Part shown: one piece after another, positions 1 to 8,631 of the stretch
How positions within the stretch are numbered: position 1 is the first letter of the stretch
How the letters are laid out: each line of letters opens with the position of its first letter
NCBI GenBank assembly: GCA_900542045.1
Contig: UQMI01000034.1
Location: 1-39,764 of the forward strand
Length of the DNA: 39,764 bases
Direction of reading: 5' to 3'
Source: an uncultured Blautia sp.
Lineage (GTDB): Bacteria > Bacillota > Clostridia > Lachnospirales > Lachnospiraceae
Notes under the pieces: generated by a model
Databases searched by the model: none
What the model saw: only the letters and a program-made list of their open reading frames with translations
What the model was told of the DNA's origin: nothing
Made by a program: the position numbers and the translations under genes

Positions 1-184
1 GGTATATTTTAACTTTCCTGACTTTCTGCCGAATTTCTCCTCTCCCGGTTACGGGCGGATTTCAGCTTTTCCGATTCTCTGCCGAATTTCCCCTCTCCCG
101 GTTACGGGCGGATTTCAGCTTTTCCGGTTCTCTGCCGAATTTCTCCTCTCCAGTTTACGGGTATATTCCTACTTTCATGCTTCT
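1..184 (-). repeat. 53-bp-period tandem repeat array (truncated by window edge)
   Basis: Three full units begin at 26, 79 and 132 (exact 53-bp steps), each opening with CTGCCGAATTT; bases 1-25 look like the tail of a fourth. Read on the minus strand each unit carries TTCGGCA and, about 31 nt later, CCCGTAA. The array at 32344-32767 has the same period and the same spacing of these blocks. The array lies just beyond the terminator of the neighbouring minus-strand gene. No coding potential is evident because 53 is not a multiple of three. Function unknown. Confidence 0.85.
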
Positions 185-198
185 CAACCGTACAAGCT

Positions 199-247
199 AA
201 AAAAGGTGCCCCGCCAGTCATAAAATGACCGGAGGGCACCTTCGTTT
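199..247 (-). terminator. Intrinsic terminator of the PFL-family gene
   Basis: On the minus strand, AAGGTGCCC and GGGGCACCTT form a GC-rich stem followed by a run of six T. It begins directly after the stop codon of the PFL/UPF0210 gene. Confidence 0.85.
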
Positions 248-1612
248 TTAATTTTTAAAGCTGTGGATGGGGGCGGGGATACGTCCGCCGCGGGCCACGA
301 AGGCCTCGCAGGAGAAGGAGTTCACCGGCATGATGGGGGCATAGCCCAGCAGGCCGCCGAATTCTACCACCTCGCCTACACCTTTTCCGATGACCGGGAT
401 CAGACGCACGGCTGTGGTTTTCTGGTTGACCATACCGATGGCTGCTTCATCGGCAATAATGCCGGAGATCGTAGAGGCAGGCGTATCGCCGGGAATGGCG
501 ATCATATCCAGTCCCACAGAGCAGACACAGGTCATGGCTTCCAGCTTTTCCAGAGTCAGGGCACCTGCGTTGACCGCATCAATCATGCCCTGGTCTTCGC
601 TGACAGGAATAAATGCCCCGCTTAAGCCGCCCACTGCGGAGGAAGCCATCACACCGCCTTTTTTCACCTGGTCATTAAGCAGAGCCAGTGCAGCGGTGGT
701 ACCGGGAGCACCCACAGATTCCAGTCCGATCTCTTCCAGGATCTCTGCCACGCTGTCGCCGATGGCCGGGGTAGGCGCAAGAGAAAGATCCACGATACCA
801 AAAGGAACTCCCAGCCTTTTGGAAGCTTCCTGCGCCACCAGCTGTCCTACACGGGTCACTTTGAAAGCCGTCCTCTTGATCATCTCACAGAGAGTCTCAA
901 AATCCGCGCCGCGAACCTGGGTCAGCGCCGTCTTTACTACTCCGGGGCCGCTGACTCCCACATTGATAATACAGTCTGCCTCTGTAACGCCGTGAAATGC
1001 CCCTGCCATAAAGGGATTGTCATCCGGCGCATTGCAGAACACCACCAGTTTGGCGCAGCCCAGAGAATCCTGCTCTCTGGTGGCTTTTGCCGTTTCCAGG
1101 ACCATTTCACCCATGAGCTTTACTGCATCCATATTGATGCCGGTTTTGGTGGAGCCCACGTTCACAGAACTGCACACCCGCTCCGTGGCCGCCAGTGCCT
1201 GGGGAATGGAACGCATCAGCAGTTCATCTGCCGGAGTCATGCCTTTGGAAACCAGGGCGGAATATCCGCCGATAAAGTTGACACCCACCTCTCTCGCCGC
1301 TTTATCCAGCGTTATGGCCAGCGTCACAAAATCCTCCGGTGTCTTGCAGGCAGCTCCGCCGATCAGAGCAATGGGAGTCACGGATATCCTCTTATTCACT
1401 ATGGGAATCCCATATTCCATTTCAATCTCCTGACCGGTTTTCACCAGATCCTTTGCCTTTTCCGTAATCTTGCGGTAGACCTTTTCGTTTACCTTTTCCA
1501 GATCTGCGTCAATACAATCCAGCAAACTGATCCCCATGGTGATGGTACGCACATCCAGATTTTCCTGTTCGATCATTTTGTTGGTTTCGTTTACCTCAAA
1601 AATATTAATCAT
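248..1612 (-). CDS. PFL family protein (UPF0210, DUF711-like)
   Basis: This 454-residue protein matches the UPF0210/DUF711 family, a glycyl-radical-enzyme-like fold of unknown biochemical role. The N-terminus ([20 protein letters not shown]) and the glycine-rich C-terminal half are typical, and the length is the usual one for the family. It starts 16 bp after the stop of an ACT-domain gene. This ACT-PFL pairing is common in Firmicutes and suggests the small protein senses a ligand for, or works with, the larger one. A terminator follows directly. The family assignment is firm; no reaction can be stated. Confidence 0.93.
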   Translation of the reverse strand: MINIFEVNETNKMIEQENLDVRTITMGISLLDCIDADLEKVNEKVYRKITEKAKDLVKTGQEIEMEYGIPIVNKRISVTPIALIGGAACKTPEDFVTLAITLDKAAREVGVNFIGGYSALVSKGMTPADELLMRSIPQALAATERVCSSVNVGSTKTGINMDAVKLMGEMVLETAKATREQDSLGCAKLVVFCNAPDDNPFMAGAFHGVTEADCIINVGVSGPGVVKTALTQVRGADFETLCEMIKRTAFKVTRVGQLVAQEASKRLGVPFGIVDLSLAPTPAIGDSVAEILEEIGLESVGAPGTTAALALLNDQVKKGGVMASSAVGGLSGAFIPVSEDQGMIDAVNAGALTLEKLEAMTCVCSVGLDMIAIPGDTPASTISGIIADEAAIGMVNQKTTAVRLIPVIGKGVGEVVEFGGLLGYAPIMPVNSFSCEAFVARGGRIPAPIHSFKN

Positions 1613-1628
1613 CCCTATGTCCCCTATC

Positions 1629-1901
1629 TTAGATTCTGTGCATCTTGTTGAATATATCTTCGTGCTGGCAGCGGATCACCACACCGATTTCTTCGCCGAT
1701 CTGTGACAGCTCATGGGACAGCTCTCCAATGCTTTTGCTGGATTTGCTGGTATCTGTCACCATCATCATATTAAAATACCCCTGCACAATAGTCTGAGAA
1801 ATATCCAGGATGTTCACCTGGTTATTTGCCAGGTACGTACATACCTTTGCAATGATCCCCACTGTATCGTTTCCAACCACAGTAATAATAATTTTTTTCA
1901 T
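1629..1901 (-). CDS. ACT domain-containing protein (UPF0237)
   Basis: A stand-alone ACT domain of 90 residues, beginning [19 protein letters not shown] domains bind small ligands such as amino acids and usually regulate a partner. The start at 1901 is preferred over an upstream start at 1919 because the family begins at this methionine and an AGGAGG site sits just upstream. It is the first gene of a two-gene unit with the PFL-family protein. The ligand is unknown. Confidence 0.9.
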   Translation of the reverse strand: MKKIIITVVGNDTVGIIAKVCTYLANNQVNILDISQTIVQGYFNMMMVTDTSKSSKSIGELSHELSQIGEEIGVVIRCQHEDIFNKMHRI

Positions 1902-1996
1902 TTGCTTCCTCCTGCTCATATTTTAACAAGTTCCAGAGTCTTTCTCCCGCTTATGAACATACACATACGGGCTTGCCTCTCCACTCATGAATTATC

Positions 1997-2794
1997 TTAA
2001 ACCGTTATCAATTCAGACACCGCATCCCGTTTTGCCACCTGGATCCGGAAATCTCCGGAGCAATACGGATTCTCTCCCAGTGTCACTTCCTGGCAGACTG
2101 TCTCATAGGCCAGCTCTTCAAAATTGTTTTCCCTGCTCAGATGTCCCAGCAGAACTGCCTTCAGATTGTCATGAAGCAGCCGGCACAGAAGCCTTCCGGC
2201 ATTTTCGTTGGACAGATGTCCCCGGTCTCCCAAAATCCTCTGTTTCAGATAATACGGATAGCTTCCCACCTGGAGCATCCGGATATCATGGTTAGCTTCC
2301 AGAAGCAGCGCATTGACCTGTCTTAAATTTTCTACGATATAATCGTCAAAAGTCCCCAGATCCGTGGCAATCCCCACTGCCTGTTCTCCACATTCCAGCC
2401 GGTACCCTACCGGCTGCGCCGCGTCATGGGATATGGCAAAGGGACGCACCGTCAGATCCTTGATCTGAAATGGCGCATCCTCCCGGATTTCCCGAAAGAT
2501 CCCTTCCGGAAGTCTTCCCACCTGGGGCATCCTCTGGATTTCCCGGATGGTACCTGCTGTGGCATAGATGGGAATCTGAAATTTTCTGGCCAGAACCCCA
2601 AGGCCTTTCATATGGTCCGAATGCTCATGGGTCACCAGGATCCCATCCATATCTCCGGCAGACATCTCAATGGAATTCAGGCCATTCTCAATGCGTTTCC
2701 CGCTGATCCCGGCATCCACCAGCACATGGGCACTGTCGCTGCCCACGTAAATACAATTGCCGCTGCTTCCGCTGGCAATACTGCAAAGTCTCAT
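1997..2794 (-). CDS. MBL fold metallo-hydrolase (YycJ/WalJ-like)
   Basis: A metallo-beta-lactamase-fold hydrolase of 265 residues. The metal motif HEHSDH lies near residue 56, and further conserved histidines occur at SHDAAQP and GHLSREN. It resembles the YycJ/WalJ group, proposed to be a nuclease linked to cell-wall and DNA metabolism; the substrate here is inferred only from the family. Its start overlaps the end of coaE by 4 bp, so the two are translationally coupled in an operon after polA and coaE. Confidence 0.88.
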   Translation of the reverse strand: MRLCSIASGSSGNCIYVGSDSAHVLVDAGISGKRIENGLNSIEMSAGDMDGILVTHEHSDHMKGLGVLARKFQIPIYATAGTIREIQRMPQVGRLPEGIFREIREDAPFQIKDLTVRPFAISHDAAQPVGYRLECGEQAVGIATDLGTFDDYIVENLRQVNALLLEANHDIRMLQVGSYPYYLKQRILGDRGHLSNENAGRLLCRLLHDNLKAVLLGHLSRENNFEELAYETVCQEVTLGENPYCSGDFRIQVAKRDAVSELITV

Positions 2795-3381
2795 ATGTAA
2801 CGAATCCTTTCCCGGATCTGTGCATAAGTATACTCCAGATCCTCATTGTTTTCTATCCGGCAGCCGCACCGCCGCTCATATTCCTTCTCCGTCAGCTGAT
2901 TGGCCAGGATACCGTCGATCTTTTCATCGGAATATCCCCGTTCTGCCTTCAGCCGCCTGCGGCGCACTGCTTCATCTGCATAAATATACCACACTTCATC
3001 GCAGATTGCATCATATTCATCTTCCAGCAGAAGAGCCGCTTCCAGTACAAACAGTTCCGTACCGGCTTCTCTCTGCCTGGAAATCTCCTGAAAAATATAC
3101 TTTTTCACCTGCGGATGTATGATGTTGTTTAACTTTTTCAAAAGGCGGTCATTGGAAAATACAATACCCCCTACTTTCATCCGGTCAATGGTCCCGTCCT
3201 CCCGGAGGATTTCCCTGCCGAACAGTTCCACCATGGGACCGTAGCAGCTTTCACCGGGACGCATCAGCAGATGTCCCACCTGATCTGCCTGCAGCACACA
3301 GGCTCCATAGGTATCCTTCAGATAATTCAGTACCGTGCTTTTTCCGGCGCCTACCCCGCCGGTAATTCCTATGATCTTCAT
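2791..3381 (-). CDS. coaE: Dephospho-CoA kinase
   Basis: Catalyses the last step of coenzyme A synthesis, ATP-dependent phosphorylation of dephospho-CoA. The N-terminal P-loop GGVGAGKST, the conserved DQVGH segment and the lid region around ERGYSDEKIDG are visible. The start at 3381 (MKIIGITGG) places the P-loop at its usual distance; the longer frame to 3408 lacks family support. The length of 196 residues is normal. It lies downstream of polA, an association common in bacteria, and overlaps the next gene by 4 bp. Confidence 0.95.
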   Translation of the reverse strand: MKIIGITGGVGAGKSTVLNYLKDTYGACVLQADQVGHLLMRPGESCYGPMVELFGREILREDGTIDRMKVGGIVFSNDRLLKKLNNIIHPQVKKYIFQEISRQREAGTELFVLEAALLLEDEYDAICDEVWYIYADEAVRRRRLKAERGYSDEKIDGILANQLTEKEYERRCGCRIENNEDLEYTYAQIRERIRYI

Positions 3382-3484
3382 TGCTCCTGCCTCAAATTCC
3401 TTTTCCATATGCCAGGCGCTGCGGTCTGCTGCCTGGCCTGTTCCATCTGATCCCTCAGTTTATCTCCTGTACATTCTTTCCGCG

Positions 3485-3523
3485 CCGCAGGCGGAGAATC
3501 CTGCGATGCAGGATTCTTTTTTA
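3485..3523 (+). repeat. Dispersed palindromic element, copy 1 (AGAATCCTGC type)
   Basis: A 10-bp perfect stem, AGAATCCTGC/GCAGGATTCT, with a 3-nt loop, preceded by CCGCAGGCGG and followed by six T. It resembles an intrinsic terminator on the plus strand, but the genes on both sides run on the minus strand, so that role does not fit here. Two further copies lie near 20059 and 28473. Confidence 0.85.
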
Positions 3524-3549
3524 TTTCACGCCAGTTTCTTCCCGTGTAC
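3517..3549 (-). repeat. Short diverged duplication of the polA 3' end
   Basis: The bases beginning TTTTTATTTCACG and ending CCCGTGTA closely resemble 3572-3607, which spans the polA stop codon and its last codons (HTGENWYEAK). The duplicate would read YTGRNWREIK. It lies just after the palindromic element and is probably non-coding debris. Confidence 0.6.
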
Positions 3550-3574
3550 CCTTCTTCCCGCGCCGCCATGGTTT

Positions 3575-6208
3575 TTATTTCGCCTCATACCAGTTCTCTC
3601 CCGTGTGCATATCCACTTCCAGCGCCACCGCCAGATGCGCGGCGCCCTTCATTTCTTCCTGCAGGATAGCTGACACCTGCTCCAGCTCCTCTTCCCTGGT
3701 CTCCAGCAGCAGCTCATCGTGGACCTGAAGGATCAGCCTGGACTGCAGTCCTTCTTCCTGGAGTCTGGCATATACCCGGTTCATGGCAATCTTAATGATA
3801 TCCGCAGCTGTCCCCTGAATGGGAGAATTCATGGCAATCCGCTCTCCGAAGGACCGCTGCATGAAATTGCTGGACTTCAGCTCCGGAATGGGCCTGCGCC
3901 TGCCGAACATGGTGGAAACATACCCCTGCTCTTTCCCCTGCTCTACCAGCCCGTCCAGAAATCCCTTGATCTTGGGATACGTATCAAAATATCGCTGGAT
4001 ATATTCCTCCGCTTCTTTCCGTGTGATACTCAGATCCTGACTCAGGCCAAAAGAACTGATTCCATATACGATACCAAAGTTCACCGCTTTGGCATTGCGT
4101 CTCTGCAGAGGCGTCACCTCCTCAAAAGGAACATGGAACACCTGTGAGGCAGTGATCCGGTGGATATCCTGGGCCTCCCGGTATGCCTGAATCAGCTTTT
4201 CATCTCCGGACATATGGGCCAGGACCCGCAGCTCGATCTGGGAATAGTCCGCATCCAGAAACACGCAGCCTTCCTTTGGCACGAATACCTTGCGGATCAG
4301 CCGCCCCAGTTCCATCCGCACCGGAATATTCTGCAGGTTTGGCTCTGTACTGCTGATCCGGCCTGTGGCCGTTATGGTCTGATTAAAGCTGGAATGGATC
4401 CTTCCGTCTGCCCCGATACAGGCGGCCAGCCCGTCGGCATAAGTGGATTTCAGCTTGGTCAGCTGCCGATATTCCAGGATATTCTGCACAATGGGCGCAT
4501 CCGGCGCCAGCCGCTCCAGCACATCCGCCGCCGTGGAATAGCCAGTCTTTGTTTTCTTCCCGCCGGGCAGCTTCATTTTCTCGAAAAGGATCACGCCCAG
4601 CTGTTTGGGAGAATTGATACTAAACTGCTCCCCTGCCTGGCTGTAAATAATCTTCTCCAGTTCCGCGATCCTCACCTGCAGCTGTTCTCCATAGGCATGC
4701 AGCTCATCCGGCCGCACCAAGATGCCCTCCTGCTCCATGGCATGCAGGGTAAAGACCAGGGGCATCTCAATTTCCCGGAACACCTGCTCCATACCGGCTT
4801 CCCGGATGGCCTTCTGCAGGACCGGACAGGAGGCAGAAGCGGTATAAGCCATGCAGCACAGCACCGTTCTTGCTTCTTCCGGTTTTTCGGCCAGAGCCTG
4901 CTCCATGGTTAATTTCCCCAGAAGCTCGCTTCTTTCCGGAAGCATCTCTCCCAGATATTCTCCCGCCACATTCTCATAAGGATAGGAAGATTTCAGCGGA
5001 TTCAGAAGATAGGCAGCAATGCCCGCATCAAATGTTTTCATACTGTCTGCCAGGGGAACTGCTTTCAGAAGCTCCTTCAGATCCATGGCGCACAGCAGGG
5101 TCCTGCTCCCAAGGGTTCTGACTTTATCTGCCAGATAAGCTCCGGTGAGAAATCCCTGGGCAGGCAGGAACCAGGTCCCGGTCTCCAGAGAAAGGGCCAG
5201 CGCCTGGATTTCTCCTTCTTTCCGGGCAATCTGTATCCCCGCCCGTTCCAGAGAGGCAGCCTTTTCAAAAAGCTCCTCTGCCTCAGACAGATCCTCACAG
5301 GTGAAAAAAGACTCTTCCAGCCTGTTCGTCCCGGCAGTCTCTGCAGAGAAACGAGTCAGAAAATTCTTAAATTCCAGTTTCTTAAAATATTCATAGGCCT
5401 CAGGTGTATACAGTTCTCCCACCTTCGCGCATGCATAATCCACTTCCAGCGGACAGTCCGTATCAATGGTGGCCAGCTTCTTGCTCAGCACCGCCTGGTC
5501 GTAATGCTCCCGCAGAGACTCCCTGGCTTTATTGGGTTTTACCTCTTCCAGGTGCGCATAGGCATTTTCAACGGATCCGAACTCCAGGATCATTTTGGTG
5601 GCTGTCTTCTCCCCCACGCCGGGAATTCCCGGAATATTATCCGCCGTATCCCCCATCAGCGCCTTCAGTTCAATGATCTGGGGCGGCGTCACCTGGTACT
5701 TTTCCAGTACCTGCTCCGTATGGTAATCCTCCACGGTTGTCTTGCCCCGTACCGTCTTTGGCACCCGTATCAGAGTCTGCTCCGTAGCCAGCTGGAGCAG
5801 ATCCCGGTCGCCGGAGAGGATCGTCACTTCCATGCCCTTCTTCTCTGATTTCCTCGCCATGGTTCCCAGCAGATCATCTGCCTCATAGCCCTCCATGGAA
5901 ACAATGCAGATACCCATGGCCTTCAGCACTTCCTGTACCAGGGGCACCTGTTCCCGCAGCTCCTCCGGCATGGGCTTGCGGGTTCCCTTGTATTCTTTGT
6001 ACATCTGGTGGCGGAACGTGGGCGCATGAACATCAAAGGCCACTGCCAGATACCCGGCCTGCTCCTCCTCCAGCGTTTTCAGCATGATATTCAGAAATCC
6101 GTAAACAGCTCCTGTATGCCTGCCTTCCGAATTTGTCAAATCCGGCAGTCCGTAAAAGGCTCTGTTTAAAATACTGTGTCCATCGATCAGAAGAATTTTT
6201 TCGCTCAT
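3575..6208 (-). CDS. polA: DNA polymerase I
   Basis: Repair and Okazaki-fragment polymerase of 877 residues. Residues 1-290 form the 5'-3' exonuclease domain (LLIDGHSILNRAFYGLP, GYEADDLLGT, GDTADNIPGIPGVGEKTA). The middle third has the proofreading-domain fold but lacks the DxE metal ligands. The C-terminal half is the polymerase, with the motif A segment DADYSQIELRVLAH, the O-helix region RRNAKAVNFGIVYG and motif C QVHDELLLE. The start at 6208 follows AAGGAG by 9 nt. It heads the polA-coaE-metallo-hydrolase run. Loss of proofreading residues is known from other Firmicutes Pol I enzymes. Confidence 0.97.
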   Translation of the reverse strand: MSEKILLIDGHSILNRAFYGLPDLTNSEGRHTGAVYGFLNIMLKTLEEEQAGYLAVAFDVHAPTFRHQMYKEYKGTRKPMPEELREQVPLVQEVLKAMGICIVSMEGYEADDLLGTMARKSEKKGMEVTILSGDRDLLQLATEQTLIRVPKTVRGKTTVEDYHTEQVLEKYQVTPPQIIELKALMGDTADNIPGIPGVGEKTATKMILEFGSVENAYAHLEEVKPNKARESLREHYDQAVLSKKLATIDTDCPLEVDYACAKVGELYTPEAYEYFKKLEFKNFLTRFSAETAGTNRLEESFFTCEDLSEAEELFEKAASLERAGIQIARKEGEIQALALSLETGTWFLPAQGFLTGAYLADKVRTLGSRTLLCAMDLKELLKAVPLADSMKTFDAGIAAYLLNPLKSSYPYENVAGEYLGEMLPERSELLGKLTMEQALAEKPEEARTVLCCMAYTASASCPVLQKAIREAGMEQVFREIEMPLVFTLHAMEQEGILVRPDELHAYGEQLQVRIAELEKIIYSQAGEQFSINSPKQLGVILFEKMKLPGGKKTKTGYSTAADVLERLAPDAPIVQNILEYRQLTKLKSTYADGLAACIGADGRIHSSFNQTITATGRISSTEPNLQNIPVRMELGRLIRKVFVPKEGCVFLDADYSQIELRVLAHMSGDEKLIQAYREAQDIHRITASQVFHVPFEEVTPLQRRNAKAVNFGIVYGISSFGLSQDLSITRKEAEEYIQRYFDTYPKIKGFLDGLVEQGKEQGYVSTMFGRRRPIPELKSSNFMQRSFGERIAMNSPIQGTAADIIKIAMNRVYARLQEEGLQSRLILQVHDELLLETREEELEQVSAILQEEMKGAAHLAVALEVDMHTGENWYEAK

Positions 6209-6295
6209 ATGCAGGAACTCCTTACTTGTCATTTATCGTTTCTACTATACACTATTTATTTCTCATTTAAAAGGAAAAATACAGTCTGCCCCTCC

Positions 6296-6634
6296 TTACA
6301 GAAAAAGCCACAGCACAACCATCACCAGCACACAGAATACGATGCACAGCAAAAACAGCAGAATCCGGCTGCGTATCTTTCTGTGACGGACATAATTCTC
6401 TCTTCTCTTCAGGTCCAGTTCCAGCAAATGGTGCATATCCATACTGGAATCAAACTCATCATCCAAACCTCCATCCAGACGCTGCATCGCAGTGGAAACG
6501 GTAAAATAAGTCTCCAGTTCATCATAGCAGGCCGGACACTCTTTGACATGGTCAATAAATTCTTCCAGCTCCTCCATCGTTAATGTGTGTTTAAGATATT
6601 TCTGCACCATACTTTCCGCTGTTCTGCAATCCAT
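6296..6634 (-). CDS. zf-HC2 domain membrane protein (anti-sigma-factor-like)
   Basis: A protein of 112 residues with an N-terminal zinc-finger signature (Cys3, then His29-x3-Cys33-x2-Cys36) and one C-terminal transmembrane helix ending the chain (ILLFLLCIVFCVLVMVVLWL). This is the layout of membrane-bound anti-sigma factors, but there is no sigma factor gene next to it and the extracytoplasmic part is absent. The start follows AGGAGAAG. It lies 87 bp upstream of polA in the same direction. Its partner is unknown. Confidence 0.8.
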   Translation of the reverse strand: MDCRTAESMVQKYLKHTLTMEELEEFIDHVKECPACYDELETYFTVSTAMQRLDGGLDDEFDSSMDMHHLLELDLKRRENYVRHRKIRSRILLFLLCIVFCVLVMVVLWLFL

Positions 6635-6745
6635 ATTCTTCTCCTGTATCTGCCGCAGGCCTCCCGCCGGGGATTCCCTGTCTCTTTCGTACGTAAACAG
6701 ACGGTCTGATCTGTTCCTGTCCCGCCGTTCTATGGTTCCAGTAAC

Positions 6746-6773
6746 ATTATACCAGAATCAAACCGGAAAGCAA
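6746..6773 (-). promoter_or_regulatory. Predicted promoter for the zf-HC2 gene
   Basis: On the minus strand TTGCTT, a 16-bp spacer and a perfect TATAAT. It lies in the 311-bp divergent region 6635-6945, where nothing else stands out apart from a TATAAT-like box near 6813 facing the thioesterase gene and a small GGACAG/CTGTCC hairpin at 6898-6917. Confidence 0.55.
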
Positions 6774-6945
6774 GTAACCGAGAAACTACTTTCTTTTCCG
6801 GCAGAATTGGAGTATAATCCTAAAGTATCAGGTACAAAGAATCTGCAGGAGCCAGGTCTCTGCTGACACCTGACACATAAAAAAAGGAAAGCAGCGGACA
6901 GAAATGAACCTGTCCATTTCTTTTGCTGTTCACAGGGAGGTACGT

Positions 6946-7371
6946 ATGGCAGCATATCATTATACACACAAAGCACAATACTATGAAACCGATCAGATGG
7001 GCATTATCCATCATTCCAATTATATCCGCTGGTTCGAAGAAGCCCGTGTAGGCTTTCTGGATTCCATTGGCTGTCCGTACAGCTATATGGAGGAGCAGGG
7101 AATCGTAAGTCCCGTACTGGAAGTGTCCTGCCAGTATCATTCCATGGTGCATTTCAGCGACCTGGTGGACATCACCGTCTCTGTGGAAGCTTTCAACGGC
7201 ATTAAGCTGACTTTAAAATACGAGATTTGCGATGCTCAGACAGGTGAACTGCGCACCACCGGTTTCAGCCGCCACTGTTTTATGGACAAATCCGGCAAGC
7301 TGCTGTCTCTGAAGAGAAGCTATCCTGCCGTTTATGAGATGCTGTACCGGCAGATGACCGCAGACCAGTAA
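6946..7371 (+). CDS. Acyl-CoA thioesterase, hotdog fold (YbgC/FadM type)
   Basis: A 141-residue hotdog-fold protein related to 4-hydroxybenzoyl-CoA thioesterase. The diagnostic segment YYETDQMGIIHHSNYIRWFEE contains the catalytic aspartate and the helix-start histidine/asparagine region. The start at 6946 follows GGGAGG by 5 bp; an upstream in-frame ATG at 6904 lacks family similarity. It would hydrolyse acyl-CoA or acyl-ACP thioesters; the chain length cannot be predicted. It is a single gene ending at a bidirectional terminator. Confidence 0.92.
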   Translation: MAAYHYTHKAQYYETDQMGIIHHSNYIRWFEEARVGFLDSIGCPYSYMEEQGIVSPVLEVSCQYHSMVHFSDLVDITVSVEAFNGIKLTLKYEICDAQTGELRTTGFSRHCFMDKSGKLLSLKRSYPAVYEMLYRQMTADQ

Positions 7372-7451
7372 CAGACCGGCTGCGGAACAATCAGCTATCC
7401 AGCAGACCGGCTGCAACCGGCTGCAGAAAACAGAGGCCTGTCCCAAAAGCA

Positions 7452-7494
7452 AAAAAAGCGATACCTTCCCCGAAAGAGCAGGTATCGTTTTTTT
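7452..7494. terminator. Bidirectional intrinsic terminator
   Basis: The stem CGATACCT/AGGTATCG (7459-7466 and 7480-7487) is flanked by seven A on the left and seven T on the right, so it can end transcription of both convergent genes. Just before it, at 7375-7425, ACCGGCTGC is repeated three times. Confidence 0.9.
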
Positions 7495-7499
7495 CTCTG

Positions 7500-8243
7500 T
7501 CAAATCCCAAATAGGAACATCAGGATTCCCATGAGCACCGGCTGGTGGAGCATATAGATCCACAGGCTGTTTCGCCCCATCCAGGCAAGTCCCGGCACAG
7601 ACGGACGCAAAGCAGCCAGCACTTTTTCTTTCTGCCCGATCCATTTCCACAGGAAATAGCCTGCCGCAAACATGAAAAATCCCGGCAGTAAAGGCACATA
7701 ATCACTGCTGTAAAATCCCTGAAACGGAAATCCCAGTGCTGTCGTAAGATGATTGGCATACAGCTGCTCTGGCAGCCGGATAACAGGCACACCGAAAAAT
7801 CCCAGGTATCCGTCCGCTATGTGCTTACAGAATCCAAACAGCACCAGACTAACACCCAAACCGGCCACAGGATTCCATTTCCGCAGCCAGCGGTCCGCAG
7901 GGATCATGAGAAGCATGGCAGCTCCCAGAAAACTGAGTACGCCGAAAAAGATCCTCTCTGAAGGAATGACCAGATACGTCACAGCCGTGATTACCAGTCC
8001 TGCCAGAAATACTTCCAGTCCCCTGCGCAGTCTCCGTTTTCCCAGATTCCAGCTGATCCCGGAGATCAGCACAAATCCCCAGCAGATCCCCTGCTGCCAC
8101 CAGTAGCTGCTCTCGGTGGTATACCAGGGAATATCCGCTTCCACAATGTATTTCAGATCATAGAGCAAATGAAACAACAGCATATTGATCAGCGCAAATC
8201 CCCGTAATGTATCAATCATTCCATACCGCATCTTTTTTTCCAT
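7500..8243 (-). CDS. DUF1624/heparan-alpha-glucosaminide acetyltransferase-like membrane protein
   Basis: A polytopic membrane protein of 247 residues with about seven hydrophobic helices. The N-terminal signature RYGMIDTLRGFALINMLLFH, with the DxxRG and helix-1 histidine, is typical of the DUF1624 / acyltransferase-3-like superfamily that moves acetyl groups across membranes. The C-terminal WMGRNSLWIYMLHQP segment also fits. The start at 8243 follows AAGGAGAGG. The substrate is unknown, and it has no operon partners. Confidence 0.83.
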   Translation of the reverse strand: MEKKMRYGMIDTLRGFALINMLLFHLLYDLKYIVEADIPWYTTESSYWWQQGICWGFVLISGISWNLGKRRLRRGLEVFLAGLVITAVTYLVIPSERIFFGVLSFLGAAMLLMIPADRWLRKWNPVAGLGVSLVLFGFCKHIADGYLGFFGVPVIRLPEQLYANHLTTALGFPFQGFYSSDYVPLLPGFFMFAAGYFLWKWIGQKEKVLAALRPSVPGLAWMGRNSLWIYMLHQPVLMGILMFLFGI

Positions 8244-8431
8244 TTGCTGTCCTCTCCTTTTCGCAAATATTCTGTCTTTCTCTGCCCTGATAAATTTTAT
8301 CATACTGCGCGGCATTTTCCAATACAGCAAATCCGGCGGTTATTGTCTGCCAGTGTGAACTGCCCATTGTCTGAAGCCAGCGGGATTGCGGCAGCCTTAT
8401 TTTAAAATTTTCCTTTTCACTCAATAATGTT

Positions 8432-8460
8432 TTGACATCAATGTACACACCATATATACT
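8432..8460 (+). promoter_or_regulatory. Predicted sigma-A promoter for the sugar O-acetyltransferase
   Basis: TTGACA, 17 bp, TATACT. The leader from about 8467 to 8631 holds a perfect 12-bp palindrome GGACAATTGTCC (8537-8548) that could be an operator. Apart from this promoter and palindrome, nothing else is evident in the 388-bp gap 8244-8631. Confidence 0.8.
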
Positions 8461-8631
8461 GAAATTACCGAATTGCATGAGTGCGCAGCACAGAGCAATC
8501 TGCAGGGATCAGGCCGGGACCCTTTGGTATTATTACGGACAATTGTCCAAAACAGGAGAAGGACATTTTTTATCCGGAATGGATTTCCCTGCTTCCCAAC
8601 CATAAGAAAAGAGATTACAGGAGAAATGAAA

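Noticed and set aside
3378..3569. Small gene between coaE and polA (reading ...KNPASQDSPPA...)
   Set aside because: It reads through the dispersed palindromic element and the degenerate polA-tail duplicate; similar peptides arise at the other two copies of the element.
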